This document shows positions 55,833 through 64,000 of a stretch of DNA of 64,000 nucleotides, one piece after another. The stretch covers positions 216,131-280,130 of the forward strand of contig JACTNC010000019.1 in NCBI GenBank assembly GCA_014584295.1, read 5' to 3'. The position numbers and the translations under genes were made by a program. Below the pieces are notes generated by a model. That model was not told where the DNA came from and ran no database searches. It saw only the letters and a list, made by a program, of their open reading frames with translations. This DNA comes from Verrucomicrobiota bacterium (GTDB lineage Bacteria > Verrucomicrobiota > Verrucomicrobiia > Opitutales > Opitutaceae). Position 1 is the stretch's first letter. Every line of letters starts with the position of its first letter.

Positions 55833-56223
55833 GGTGAGCGCTCGCGCGAGCCGCGTTACCCTTTCTCGACATGGTGTCGAGTGATCGCGGGTGCTGCCCG
55901 GTTGAGCGCCCGCTCGGGATGGGCGGAAGTCAAAGCGCTGGGTGAAGCGCCGAGGCGGTGTCCCGCGCAGCGGGACCAATCGAGGGGGAAGCGGAACGTT
56001 CGCGCGTGGTGGAGGCCGCAGGCACGACCTTGACCGCCCATAAAATGGGGCGCTACCGGACGGGGCAGAGCTAAAAGAATTCGAGCGAAGCGAGCGTAAC
56101 GTCCTAGTTTGAGGGATTGGGCTCACGATCTATACGGACTCAGTTGATTCTTTCGGCCGCGACAAACTCCACAGCGACAATCAGTAGTCGCGTTATGTCG
56201 GCTGAGTAGAAGGCTTAGGCAGG
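55833..56223. other. 391-bp non-coding stretch between RadC-like gene and metal operon
   Basis: It contains a GTCCCGC-gca-GCGGGAC hairpin at 55960-55976 and a weaker GCGAC/GTCGC pair at 56174-56191. Divergent promoters for the two flanking genes are expected here. No open frame with a family signature is present. Confidence 0.45.
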
Positions 56224-56679
56224 GTGAGCGTGGCCAAGTGGCAATTGACAAAAAACGCGCAGCGTCGATTAGTGAGAACAGTGTCCACGCTCCGCCACAT
56301 CATCGCGATTGTCCTGTTGGCCCTTTGGTTGCCGACAACTCAGCATTGCGGATTGGAAGCGGCGGGGTTGATCGCAGCGGAAGCTCCCCACGGAGCTGAC
56401 GTCGGGTGTTGTAAGACGGGCAGCGGTCCTTGCACCCATGACGGATGCAATGTGGTCGAGAGCAGCCTCATTAAGTCCAGCAACGAGACGATCAAGGCGC
56501 CGACCCCCTCGTTGGCTGCCTGCACCTGCTTTCTTTGTTTTCAGCTTTTACCGCCGGTCCTGGCCGTTGAGCCGATCCTTGCGGTTACTGCGTCCGAGTC
56601 CCCTGAGCATTGGGTTCCGGTCTGGCAGTTTGTCCGCCGCGCCGCGCCGCTGTCGCGCGCGCCTTCGCTCGTTGGTTGA
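56224..56679 (+). CDS. Exported Cys/His-containing small protein of a metal operon
   Basis: About 151 residues from a GTG at 56224; a GTG at 56281 would also leave an intact export signal (RHIIAIVLLALWLPTTQHCG). The exported part has the cysteine-rich segment VGCCKTGSGPCTHDGCNVV and ACTCFLCFQLLPP. Such clustered cysteines, and its position directly before the efflux genes, suggest binding of a soft or divalent metal. I do not recognise a named family. The gap to the next gene is about 120 bp. Confidence 0.6.
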   Translation: MSVAKWQLTKNAQRRLVRTVSTLRHIIAIVLLALWLPTTQHCGLEAAGLIAAEAPHGADVGCCKTGSGPCTHDGCNVVESSLIKSSNETIKAPTPSLAACTCFLCFQLLPPVLAVEPILAVTASESPEHWVPVWQFVRRAAPLSRAPSLVG

Positions 56680-56798
56680 TTAGTCCCTGCGCGGACTGAT
56701 CGACCCTGCATCTATTCCATCCCACTGCGGGACGCCTGCGCGCGTCTGCGTTTCCGGGGATGTTTTGTTCACCGCCTTATTACGTCCATTCACTTTTC

Positions 56799-58109
56799 AT
56801 GAAGCCCATTATTTCCACGCCCTCCTTCCTCATCCGCCCGACGCTCGGGTTGATGCTTCTCTCCCTCGCGGGTGTTGCGCGCGCACAAAGCGCGTCCGCC
56901 GAAGCCGCACCTGCCGTTTCGCTGTCCACGCTTGTCAGCGAAATCACGATCAAGAATCCCGAACTCGCCTTTTATGAGGCGGAACTCGATGCCACCAAGG
57001 CCGGCCGCAGGCTCGCTGGCACCCGTGAAAACCCTGAACTCTCCATGAGTGTGGGTCGCAAGCGTGTCACCGACCCGTCAGGAGCCCTTGCGGGTGAAGG
57101 CACTGCTTGGTCCGTGTCTGTCTCCCAGACCTTCGATTGGCCGGGCCGGCTCGCTCTCCGAAAGGCCATCGCCAATCAAGACATCGCCCTCGCGGAACTC
57201 GGTCTCGCGCGCTTCAAGGCTGCACTTGCCAGTCGCGCCCGCACTCTCGTCTACGGGCTCCATGCCGCTCATGAACGTGCTGCTGCTGCCGCAGAGGTGG
57301 CTGCACGTTATCAGGCGTTGCGGGAACTTTTCCTGGCCCGCGAGCCCGGTGGAATCACACCGCTGCTCGAGACGCGGGTTATCGAGGCGCAGGAACTGAC
57401 GCTTCAAAAGCGCGCCACTGAAGCACAGCTTGCCGTCCAAGCTGCCCTCGTGGAGCTGAATCAGCTTCGCGGCCTTCCGGTGGATGCCACGATCACGGTT
57501 GCGCCGGTCAAACTCGCCCTCGGTTCCGCACCCGATCTCGACAACATCCTGTCCGCTGCTCGCGAGAACAACTTTGAGTTCAAGGCCGCCAAAATCGAAC
57601 TGGAGCAACAGGGGCTGGTCGTCTCCCTGGCTCGCAATGAGGGCCGCCCGGGTTTCACCGTCAGCCCCTATATCTCTCAAGAGAAAGCAGGGGACAAGGA
57701 ACGGACCTACGGCATCGGCCTGTCCGTGCCACTGCCAGTGTCCGGCCGCGCCGGTGCGAACACCGCCGTTGCCGAAGCCCGTCGCCGTCAGGCCGAAACC
57801 GCCGTCTTGGTGGCCCAGCGCAACATGGAGCGCGAGGTCATTACCGCCACCCACCGCCTCGCCGCCAAGCTGGCGGAATCCGCCAAATGGACGCCCGACG
57901 CCGCCCGGAAGTTCCGCGACGCGGCCGAACTGGCTGACCGCCACTACCGTCTAGGAGCCGTGCCGATCTCCACCTATGTCGAGCTGCAGAATTCCTATCT
58001 CGAAGCGATTGAAGCACTCTACGAGACCCAGCAGGAGGCCCTCGAAGCCGCCGGCACGCTTCAGCTCCTGACCGGTCTCGAACTCAACGCCGTGGAGGCG
58101 CAGCCATGA
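56799..58109 (+). CDS. TolC-family outer-membrane channel of a metal efflux system
   Basis: 436 residues from the ATG at 56799, which starts the signal peptide (LMLLSLAGVARAQS); an earlier in-frame ATG at 56760 only adds a tail. Two OEP repeats are visible, with ELAFYEAELDATKAGRRLAG, TAWSVSVSQTFDWPGRLALR, and later YGIGLSVPLPVSGRAGANTA, matching CzcC/CusC-type channels. It forms the outer-membrane tunnel for the RND pump. It overlaps the adaptor gene by 4 bp. Confidence 0.9.
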   Translation: MKPIISTPSFLIRPTLGLMLLSLAGVARAQSASAEAAPAVSLSTLVSEITIKNPELAFYEAELDATKAGRRLAGTRENPELSMSVGRKRVTDPSGALAGEGTAWSVSVSQTFDWPGRLALRKAIANQDIALAELGLARFKAALASRARTLVYGLHAAHERAAAAAEVAARYQALRELFLAREPGGITPLLETRVIEAQELTLQKRATEAQLAVQAALVELNQLRGLPVDATITVAPVKLALGSAPDLDNILSAARENNFEFKAAKIELEQQGLVVSLARNEGRPGFTVSPYISQEKAGDKERTYGIGLSVPLPVSGRAGANTAVAEARRRQAETAVLVAQRNMEREVITATHRLAAKLAESAKWTPDAARKFRDAAELADRHYRLGAVPISTYVELQNSYLEAIEALYETQQEALEAAGTLQLLTGLELNAVEAQP

Positions 58110-58813
58110 ATAGAGCGCATCTCCTCCGGCCGGCGATTCCCATCCTGGTCGGACTGGCCCTCGCTGGTTGCGGGAAGCCCGCCTCTACCGCGGGTCATGA
58201 AGGCCACGATCACAGCGCCCACGCTCACGCCGAAGACGAAAGCCCGGTGAAGTTCAAGGAGGGCTCCGGATTGCAGCTTTCCGCCGAAACCTCCTCCGCC
58301 CTCGGTCTCAAGACCGGGGAAGTGGAAGAGCGAGCCGTTCGCCACACCTACGATCTGACCGCCTCGGTCTTCGACGCGGGTCCTCCGGCCCGCGCCAGTT
58401 CACTCGTGCCAAGCGAAATCGCGGATGACCTCGAAAGGCATCCGCCCGCCGAAGCCAAGATTCTTGCGATCCACCGCGAGCTCTCATCGGCCGTGACGCA
58501 GGTCGAGATCGTCTTTGCCGTCGCGGGCAACCCTTCCGTCGGTTCTACGATCAACCTGACGCTCCGTGGCCCAGCCAGCACAGGCACGGCCGTGCCCCGA
58601 TCTGCGCTGCTGCGCACGGCCACCGGCACCTTCGTTTACGTTGTCAACGGAGCCAATCTGCTTCGCACACCGGTCAAACCGGGTGCCAATGACGGCGAAT
58701 ACATTGAAATCCTCGACGGACTCTATGCGGGCGACGTGGTCGCGACCGCCGGAGTCGAACAACTCTGGCTCACGGAGCTGCGCCTCACCAAGGGCGGCGG
58801 CCACAGCCACTAA
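58106..58813 (+). CDS. Short His-rich periplasmic adaptor (membrane-fusion-type lipoprotein)
   Basis: 235 residues, much shorter than CusB/CzcB adaptors of about 400. A lipobox LALAGC precedes a His-rich stretch GHEGHDHSAHAHAED, a probable metal-binding tail. After it come strands typical of the adaptor beta-barrel and membrane-proximal domain (TGTAVPRSALLRTATGTFVY, IEILDGLYAGDVVATAGVEQ). The lipoyl and coiled-coil hairpin parts are missing. It ends in GGGHSH. The start overlaps the channel gene (ATGA) and the pump gene follows after 18 bp. It may work in an unusual assembly with the channel. Confidence 0.82.
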   Translation: MNRAHLLRPAIPILVGLALAGCGKPASTAGHEGHDHSAHAHAEDESPVKFKEGSGLQLSAETSSALGLKTGEVEERAVRHTYDLTASVFDAGPPARASSLVPSEIADDLERHPPAEAKILAIHRELSSAVTQVEIVFAVAGNPSVGSTINLTLRGPASTGTAVPRSALLRTATGTFVYVVNGANLLRTPVKPGANDGEYIEILDGLYAGDVVATAGVEQLWLTELRLTKGGGHSH

Positions 58814-58831
58814 TCCTCTTCCGATCCACTC

Positions 58832-61800
58832 ATGATCGACAAAATTCTGGAATTCTCCCTTCGCCAGCGCGCCTTCGTCGTGCTCGGCGCACTCGCGCTG
58901 CTCGGCGCGGGTATCTGGGCCGCCCTGCGGCTGCCCATCGACGCCACCCCTGACATCACCAACGTGCAGGTGCAGATCAACACGGAGGTCAACGGCCTGG
59001 CCCCCGAGGAAATCGAAAAGCTCGTCACATTCCCCATCGAAATGGAAATGAGCGGCGTGCCCGGTATGACGGAACTGCGCTCGCTCTCTAAGACGGGCCT
59101 TTCGCAGATCACCCTCGTCTTCGGCGAGGACACCGACATCTACCGCGCCCGCCAGCTCGTCAGCGAGCGCATGCAAAACGTAGCCGAGGAGCTGCCGCCC
59201 GGCATCACCCCGAAGCTCGCGCCCATCACAACCGGCCTGGGCGAAATCTTCTACTACGTTGTCGATTACAAGGACGATGCTCCGAACAAGCCCGAGACCC
59301 GAACCGCACAGCTCATGGAACTGAAGCTCATCCACGACTTTGTCGTTAAACCGGGTCTGCGCACCGTTCCGGGCATCGCCGAGGTCAATGCCTCGGGTGG
59401 CTACGAAAAGCAGATTGTCGTCCAGCCCCGTCCGGACGCCTTACTCGCCACCGGCATCACGTTCAGCGACCTCGCCAGCGTCATTGGGGAGAACGTCGAG
59501 AACGCGGGCGGCGGTGCCGTGCAGATCGGTGGCGAGCAGATCACCATCCGTGCCGACAGCCGCGTCCAGAGCGCGACAGAAATCTCCCAACTGCCGATCA
59601 AGTTCCGTGGCGCCGCCGCGAAACCGCTCCTCGTTCGCGATGTCGCCGACGTGGGTATCGGCAGCAGCCTCCGCACCGGCTCCGCCACCTACAACGGCAA
59701 GGAGGCCGTGCTTGGCGCTGCGCTTATGCTGGCAGGGGAGAACTCCCGCATCATTGCCAAGCGCGTGGCGGAAAAGCTCGTGGAAATTGCCCCCAAGCTG
59801 CCGCCCGGGGTGGCCATCACCACCGTCTATGACCGCACGGACTTGGTGGACCGGACCATCGCCACGGTCGAAAAGAACCTTTTCGAAGGCGCTATTCTCG
59901 TGGTTGTCGTCCTGCTCGGGCTCCTGGGCAACTGGAGGGCGGCCCTGATCGTCGCCTTGGCCATCCCGCTTTCGTTTCTCTTTGCCATCACCGGCATGGT
60001 GCGTTTCGGCGTCTCCGGCAACCTGATGAGTCTCGGCGCAGTGGACTTCGGTCTCATCATCGATGGTGCCGTCGTGATGGTCGAGAACATCGTCCGCCGG
60101 CTCGGAGTGCGTCAGCATGAGTTGCATCGCACCCTCACCCTCGAAGAGCGCATGCACACCGTGCTCGCCGCCGCCAAGGAGGTTGGACGCCCGACCTTCT
60201 TCGGCGTCTTCATCATCACCATCGTCTATGTGCCCATCCTCTCCCTCACCGGTATTGAGGGAAAGATGTTCAAGCCGATGGCCCTCACAGTCATCTTTGC
60301 CCTGATCGGCGCGCTCATTCTCGCGCTGACTCTCATGCCCGTGCTCTGCTCGTATTTCCTGCGGGGAAAGATCACGGAGGAAGACAACTTCCTCGTCCGC
60401 GCCGCGAAAACAGTCTATCGCCCGACTCTCGATGTGGCGCTTCGCCTTCGCTGGCTCTTTGTCGGCGTGGCCGTCGCCCTCTTTGTCGGTGCCGTTGTTC
60501 TCTTCACCCGGCTCGGGGCGGAGTTTGTGCCGCAGCTCGACGAAGGCTCCTACGCGGCCCACATGATCCGCACGACCAGCATCGGCCTCGATGCGGCCAT
60601 CGCAATGCAGGAGCGGTCGGAAAGGATTCTGAAGGAACGATTCCCCGAGGTCACTTACACGTTCTCCCGCATCGGCACCTCGGAAGTCGCGACCGATCCG
60701 ATGGGCGTCAACGTCGCGGACACCTATATCTTCTACAAGCCGTTCGACCAGTGGCCGAAGGATGAACACGGCCACACGCCGACCAAGGACGAGGTTGCCA
60801 CCCGCATGGCGGCGGAACTCGCCGCCCAACTCCCGGCCGAGTCCCACCTTTTCTCCCAGCCCATCGAGATGCGCTTCAACGAGATTCTCGAAGGCACCCG
60901 TGCCGACATCGCCGTGAAGGTCTTCGGCGACGACTACGCGGAGATTGAGCGCATCGCCTCCGAGGCTCGTGAGATCCTCGAGCAGGTGCCGGGCGCGGCG
61001 GACGTGGAGTTCGACGCCCTCGGCAAGGCCCCGATGCTGGAAATCAAGCTCAAGCGCGACGCCATGACGCGCTACAACGTCCACGCCAGCGAGGTGAACG
61101 CCACCGTGGCCACCGCCCTCGCCGGCACGGAGACCGGCGTGATCGTGGACGGCAACCGCCGTTATCCGATCGTGGTCCGTCTCCCGGAGAACCTCCGCGC
61201 CGCTTTCGATGAACTCAAGCACCTGCCGCTGCGCTCCTCGCATGAGGAGGGTGTCATCACCCTTGGCCAGGTCGCCGATTTCGTTATCTCCGAGAAGGTC
61301 AATACCATTGCCCGCGAGTTCGGCCAGCGCCGCGCTGCGATCATGGTGAATCTCCGCGGTCGGGACGTGGAGAGCTTCGTCCTCGAAGCCCGAGCCAAGG
61401 TCAACGAATCGATCAAGCTGCCTCCCGGCTACTCCATCGAGTTCGGTGGGCAGTTCAAAAACCTCCAGGAAGCCCGCGCCCGCCTCGCGGTCATCGTCCC
61501 GGTGGCGCTTGCCGTCATCTTCCTCTTGATCTTTCTGGCGTTCGGCAGTCTGCGCCAGGCCCTGCTCGTCTTTTCGGGCATCCCGCTCGCCGTCACCGGC
61601 GGCGTCTTCGCCCTCTGGCTGCGCGACCTGCCGTTCTCGATCTCCGCAGGCATCGGGTTCATCGCCCTTTCCGGTGTGGCCGTGCTCAACGGCGTCATGC
61701 TCGTGAGTTACTTCAACCAGCTCCGCGAACTCGGCCGCACGGTCCGGGAAGCGACTATTGAAGGCTCGCTTACCCGTCTGCGGCCTGTGCTCATGACGGC

Positions 61801-62014
61801 CCTCGTCGCCTCCCTCGGCTTCCTCCCGATGGCGCTCGCCCACGGTGCTGGCGCCGAAGTCCAGCGTCCACTGGCGACCGTCGTCATTGGCGGCATCGTC
61901 AGCGCGACCTTTCTCACTCTCGTGCTGCTGCCCGCGTTATACGACAGGTTCGAGCGGGACGCTAATGCCGGCTCGCCGGAACAGCCCTCAACCCCAACTG
62001 AAGGAAATGTATGA
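58832..62014 (+). CDS. czcA: CzcA-type heavy-metal RND efflux pump
   Basis: 1060 residues, the usual length. It starts LEFSLRQRAFVVLGALALLG and has LPIDATPDITNVQVQINTEV (only 20 residues shown), the start of the first porter domain. Helix 4 carries DFGLIIDGAVVMVENIVRRL, the DFGxxxDGAxxxxEN motif of the divalent-cation group (Zn, Co, Cd) rather than that of CusA. Twelve transmembrane helices are expected. It pumps metal from the periplasm or cytosol through the TolC-type channel. It ends 4 bp over the next small lipoprotein gene. Operon context with the P1B ATPase supports zinc/cadmium-type export. Confidence 0.93.
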   Translation: MIDKILEFSLRQRAFVVLGALALLGAGIWAALRLPIDATPDITNVQVQINTEVNGLAPEEIEKLVTFPIEMEMSGVPGMTELRSLSKTGLSQITLVFGEDTDIYRARQLVSERMQNVAEELPPGITPKLAPITTGLGEIFYYVVDYKDDAPNKPETRTAQLMELKLIHDFVVKPGLRTVPGIAEVNASGGYEKQIVVQPRPDALLATGITFSDLASVIGENVENAGGGAVQIGGEQITIRADSRVQSATEISQLPIKFRGAAAKPLLVRDVADVGIGSSLRTGSATYNGKEAVLGAALMLAGENSRIIAKRVAEKLVEIAPKLPPGVAITTVYDRTDLVDRTIATVEKNLFEGAILVVVVLLGLLGNWRAALIVALAIPLSFLFAITGMVRFGVSGNLMSLGAVDFGLIIDGAVVMVENIVRRLGVRQHELHRTLTLEERMHTVLAAAKEVGRPTFFGVFIITIVYVPILSLTGIEGKMFKPMALTVIFALIGALILALTLMPVLCSYFLRGKITEEDNFLVRAAKTVYRPTLDVALRLRWLFVGVAVALFVGAVVLFTRLGAEFVPQLDEGSYAAHMIRTTSIGLDAAIAMQERSERILKERFPEVTYTFSRIGTSEVATDPMGVNVADTYIFYKPFDQWPKDEHGHTPTKDEVATRMAAELAAQLPAESHLFSQPIEMRFNEILEGTRADIAVKVFGDDYAEIERIASEAREILEQVPGAADVEFDALGKAPMLEIKLKRDAMTRYNVHASEVNATVATALAGTETGVIVDGNRRYPIVVRLPENLRAAFDELKHLPLRSSHEEGVITLGQVADFVISEKVNTIAREFGQRRAAIMVNLRGRDVESFVLEARAKVNESIKLPPGYSIEFGGQFKNLQEARARLAVIVPVALAVIFLLIFLAFGSLRQALLVFSGIPLAVTGGVFALWLRDLPFSISAGIGFIALSGVAVLNGVMLVSYFNQLRELGRTVREATIEGSLTRLRPVLMTALVASLGFLPMALAHGAGAEVQRPLATVVIGGIVSATFLTLVLLPALYDRFERDANAGSPEQPSTPTEGNV

Positions 62015-62418
62015 AAGCCAACCTATTGTTATTGAGTCTCGCCGCCACAGTCTTGGCTGGCTGCGCCACGCCCTTTCGGGCTCCGCCCGATGTGGCTCAT
62101 ATCAAACTTGATCGTGCCGACTCTCCGGTCGTCGTGGTCGAGAAAATCTGGCTGGAGCGGAAAAAAGGACCGCTCGTCGTCAAGGGCTACATCGTCAAGC
62201 GGCTGGAAGCCGAAGACACGACCAAAACCCATCTGGATGTGACGCTCTACGATGCCGCCGGCTCTGTGCTGCGCAGCAGCGTGGAGCATTTTGACCCGCG
62301 TCAGATCCCCCATCGCTACCGGCGACCCGACTACGCCAGCTACAGCGTGCCGCTCGATCCGCTCCCCAGCGGCACCGTGCGCATCGAAGTCCGTGCCCAC
62401 GAAGGCAACCACTCCTGA
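62011..62418 (+). CDS. Small lipoprotein of the metal operon
   Basis: 135 residues with a lipobox (LLLLSLAATVLAGCATPF). The mature part is beta-rich: VVVVEKIWLERKKGPLVVKG, THLDVTLYDAAGS and GTVRIEVRAHEG. No metal-binding cluster is obvious. It overlaps the pump gene by 4 bp and lies 21 bp before the next gene. I do not recognise the family; the context suggests an efflux accessory. Confidence 0.65.
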   Translation: MKANLLLLSLAATVLAGCATPFRAPPDVAHIKLDRADSPVVVVEKIWLERKKGPLVVKGYIVKRLEAEDTTKTHLDVTLYDAAGSVLRSSVEHFDPRQIPHRYRRPDYASYSVPLDPLPSGTVRIEVRAHEGNHS

Positions 62419-62439
62419 ACCTCAACCGACATTGTTCCC

Positions 62440-62907
62440 ATGAAAAACATCCGCAACCTCATCCTCACCTCATTCGCGCTGCTGGCCACGGCCGTAGCCT
62501 TCGCCGCCAAGCCGATCCCCGGTCCCAAGGGCGGCAAAATTGTCACCACGGAGGCTCCCCATGTGGAGTTCTTCGTGGAGAAAGACCGCACGGTCACTGT
62601 GTCTTTTTACGACAAGGACCTCAAGCCCGTGGCCCCGTCCGGCCAGGTGGTCTCGGCTGTCGCCGAAGCCAAGACCGGCAAGGTGAATCTCGCCTTCGCG
62701 GCCAGGGACGGCGCGCTGGTTTCGTCCTCTCCGCTGCCGGAAGGGGAAGGCTACCGGATCGTGGTTCAGGTGCGCGAATCTGCCCAAGCCAGGCCCAAGA
62801 ACTATCGTCTCGAATATCACGATGAAGTTTGTGGCGAGTGCAAGCGGGCCGAATACGCCTGCATCTGTGAGGAACACGGTGAAGAGGCGGGGGAGCACAA
62901 ACACTGA
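62440..62907 (+). CDS. Exported small protein with Cys/His-rich metal-binding-like tail
   Basis: 155 residues with a signal peptide (MKNIRNLILTSFALLATAVA). Residues about 25-125 form a beta-rich domain (PKGGKIVTTEAPHVEFFVEK, YRIVVQVRESAQARP). The C-terminal part has EVCGECKRAEYACICEEHGE and ends EHKH, with four cysteines and several histidines in 35 residues. A periplasmic metal chaperone or buffer for the pump is plausible, not shown. It is followed 40 bp later by the P-type ATPase gene. Confidence 0.7.
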   Translation: MKNIRNLILTSFALLATAVAFAAKPIPGPKGGKIVTTEAPHVEFFVEKDRTVTVSFYDKDLKPVAPSGQVVSAVAEAKTGKVNLAFAARDGALVSSSPLPEGEGYRIVVQVRESAQARPKNYRLEYHDEVCGECKRAEYACICEEHGEEAGEHKH

Positions 62908-62947
62908 GGCCAACACGATGCCGTCCCCTGCCTGAAAACCGAACACC

Positions 62948-64000
62948 ATGAGTGAAGACGAGCATAGCCACGAATCGTGTTGCGAACACTCGCACGACAA
63001 CCGATTCGAGAGTCTGAGCTTGCTCGTGTCGGGCGTGCTCGTGGGAGCCGCCCTTCTTGCCAGCCAATGGGAGGCTGACGGTCGCACGATCACCGCCCTC
63101 CTTGCGGGCGCTGGTATGCTGGCCGGCGGCTGGTTCCTGTTGCCCAAGGCGTGGCGGGCCGTCCGCCGATTACGTCCTGACATCAATCTGTTGGTCGTCA
63201 TCGCCGCCATCGGGGCGTCGGTGATCGGCGAGTGGGTCGAGGCTTCGGCCGTGGTGTTTCTCTTCGGTGTGGCTGAGTGGCTTGAGGGTTGGGCGGACCG
63301 GAGAGCACGGCGTGCCACCGAAGCCTTGCTGGAACTGGCACCGAAGGTTGCCCTCGTAATGCGTGAGGGCAAATTCGTGGAGGTGCCGGTCGATCAGGTG
63401 TCCATCGGTGACACGGTCGCCACCAAATCGGGCATGAGCATCCCGCTCGATGGCGTGGTGCTGAGCGGTGTATCTGCGGTCAATCAAGCACCGATCACGG
63501 GCGAGTCGGTCCCGGTGGACAAAACCCCCGGCGACCCGGTGTTTGCCGGCACGATCAACGGAGAAGGCTCGCTGGAAATCAAAGTGACCAAGACGACCGG
63601 CGACACAACGCTGGCCCGGATCATCCGATTGGTCGCGGAAGCGCAGGAGCAGAAGGCACCCACGCAACGCTTCGTGGATGTGTTCGCCCGCTACTACACG
63701 CCCGCCGTTACCGGCGTGGCGCTGCTGGTGTTCCTCGTGCCGCCTCTGTTGCTGGGAGGCGACTGGAACACTTGGCTCTATCGCGCCTGTGTGCTGCTCA
63801 TCATCGCCTGTCCGTGCGCCTTGGTGATCTCCACGCCGGTCAGCATTGTCGCCGGTCTGACGGCACTTGCGCGGCGCGGTGTCTTGGTCAAAGGCGGCGC
63901 GCATCTCGAAACCATCGGTCGCCTCAAGGGATTGGCCGTGGACAAGACCGGAACCATCACGGAAGGAAAACCGCAGGTGCTCGGCGTTGAGTTGCTGGGT
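62948..64000 (+). CDS. P1B-type heavy-metal-transporting ATPase (cut by the window end)
   Basis: The ATG is at 62948 and the frame is open to 64000, giving 351 residues. The N-terminus is His/Cys-rich (EDEHSHESCCEHSHDN) instead of a CxxC heavy-metal domain. Further marks are ITGESVPVDK (actuator TGES), IIACPCALVISTPVSIVAG with the CPC metal site near residue 290, and the phosphorylation motif VDKTGTITEGKP near 332. CPC with this context fits Zn/Cd/Pb export, though Cu cannot be ruled out. It moves metal from cytosol to periplasm, from where the RND pump can export it. Confidence 0.93.
   Translation, partial: MSEDEHSHESCCEHSHDNRFESLSLLVSGVLVGAALLASQWEADGRTITALLAGAGMLAGGWFLLPKAWRAVRRLRPDINLLVVIAAIGASVIGEWVEASAVVFLFGVAEWLEGWADRRARRATEALLELAPKVALVMREGKFVEVPVDQVSIGDTVATKSGMSIPLDGVVLSGVSAVNQAPITGESVPVDKTPGDPVFAGTINGEGSLEIKVTKTTGDTTLARIIRLVAEAQEQKAPTQRFVDVFARYYTPAVTGVALLVFLVPPLLLGGDWNTWLYRACVLLIIACPCALVISTPVSIVAGLTALARRGVLVKGGAHLETIGRLKGLAVDKTGTITEGKPQVLGVELLG

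Noticed and set aside
59441..61843. An 800-codon open frame on the minus strand opposite the RND pump
   Set aside because: It is fully antisense to czcA, is rich in charged low-complexity residues and has no family signature; long antisense frames are normal in GC-rich genes.

Overview
The window looks like a piece of a Verrucomicrobiota chromosome, most likely Opitutales/Opitutaceae. The pointers are a GC-rich sequence, seven exported or cytosolic formylglycine sulfatases, a large TonB-dependent receptor, exported FAD oxidoreductases, an exported DUF1080-like lectin protein, two SSS sodium symporters, and a 790-residue exported protein that ends in two copies of a module I associate with Opitutaceae secreted proteins. 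This assignment is by pattern recognition, not by a search.

Layout. 1-86: start of a Gfo/Idh/MocA oxidoreductase running off the left edge. 251-2706: a small cytosolic set (ArsR regulator, two SRPBCC proteins, one VOC protein), with a 42-bp near-palindrome before the regulator. 2751-17712 (minus): a long sulfated-glycan block. Its upstream part is SIS protein, FAD oxidoreductase, ROK kinase, MetE-like enzyme, phosphotriesterase-like enzyme, SSS symporter (one-base frameshift) and a two-helix membrane protein; then come four sulfatases and a lectin-like protein. 17713-20729: a divergent region with an exported FAD oxidoreductase and an AraC regulator. A ~150-bp repeat carrying a 23-bp palindrome occurs in front of the AraC gene and again, with a decayed AraC start, in front of the SIS operon. 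20895-25033: an iduronate-sulfatase-like gene and the large exported protein. 25415-31649: bicupin, Tat-exported enolase-superfamily dehydratase, exported FAH-family protein and TonB receptor. 31877-45399: a ten-gene minus-strand operon led by a LacI regulator, combining exported glycan-binding proteins, a cytosolic sulfatase and an SSS symporter with an acid-sugar pathway (DUF1537 kinase, PdxA-like dehydrogenase, DapA-family aldolase, Fe-alcohol dehydrogenase). 45615-49549: divergently, a three-domain fusion protein and another sulfatase.

At about 50259-50298 the 3' half of a tRNA-Met lies next to a tyrosine integrase. I read this as the left junction of a genomic island that runs past the right edge. 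The island holds an AbiE abortive-infection pair, an IS1380-type insertion sequence, a RadC-like protein and a metal-resistance operon: Cys-rich exported protein, TolC-type channel, short adaptor, CzcA-type RND pump, two small exported proteins and a Zn/Cd/Pb-type P1B ATPase cut by the window end.

How it works together (inference): outer-membrane and exported proteins bind and trim a sulfated polysaccharide, sulfatases remove sulfate, SSS symporters take up the products, and sugar-acid enzymes feed central metabolism; LacI and AraC control the two halves. Several enzymes that are normally cytosolic carry export signals here, which is the most unusual property of the region.
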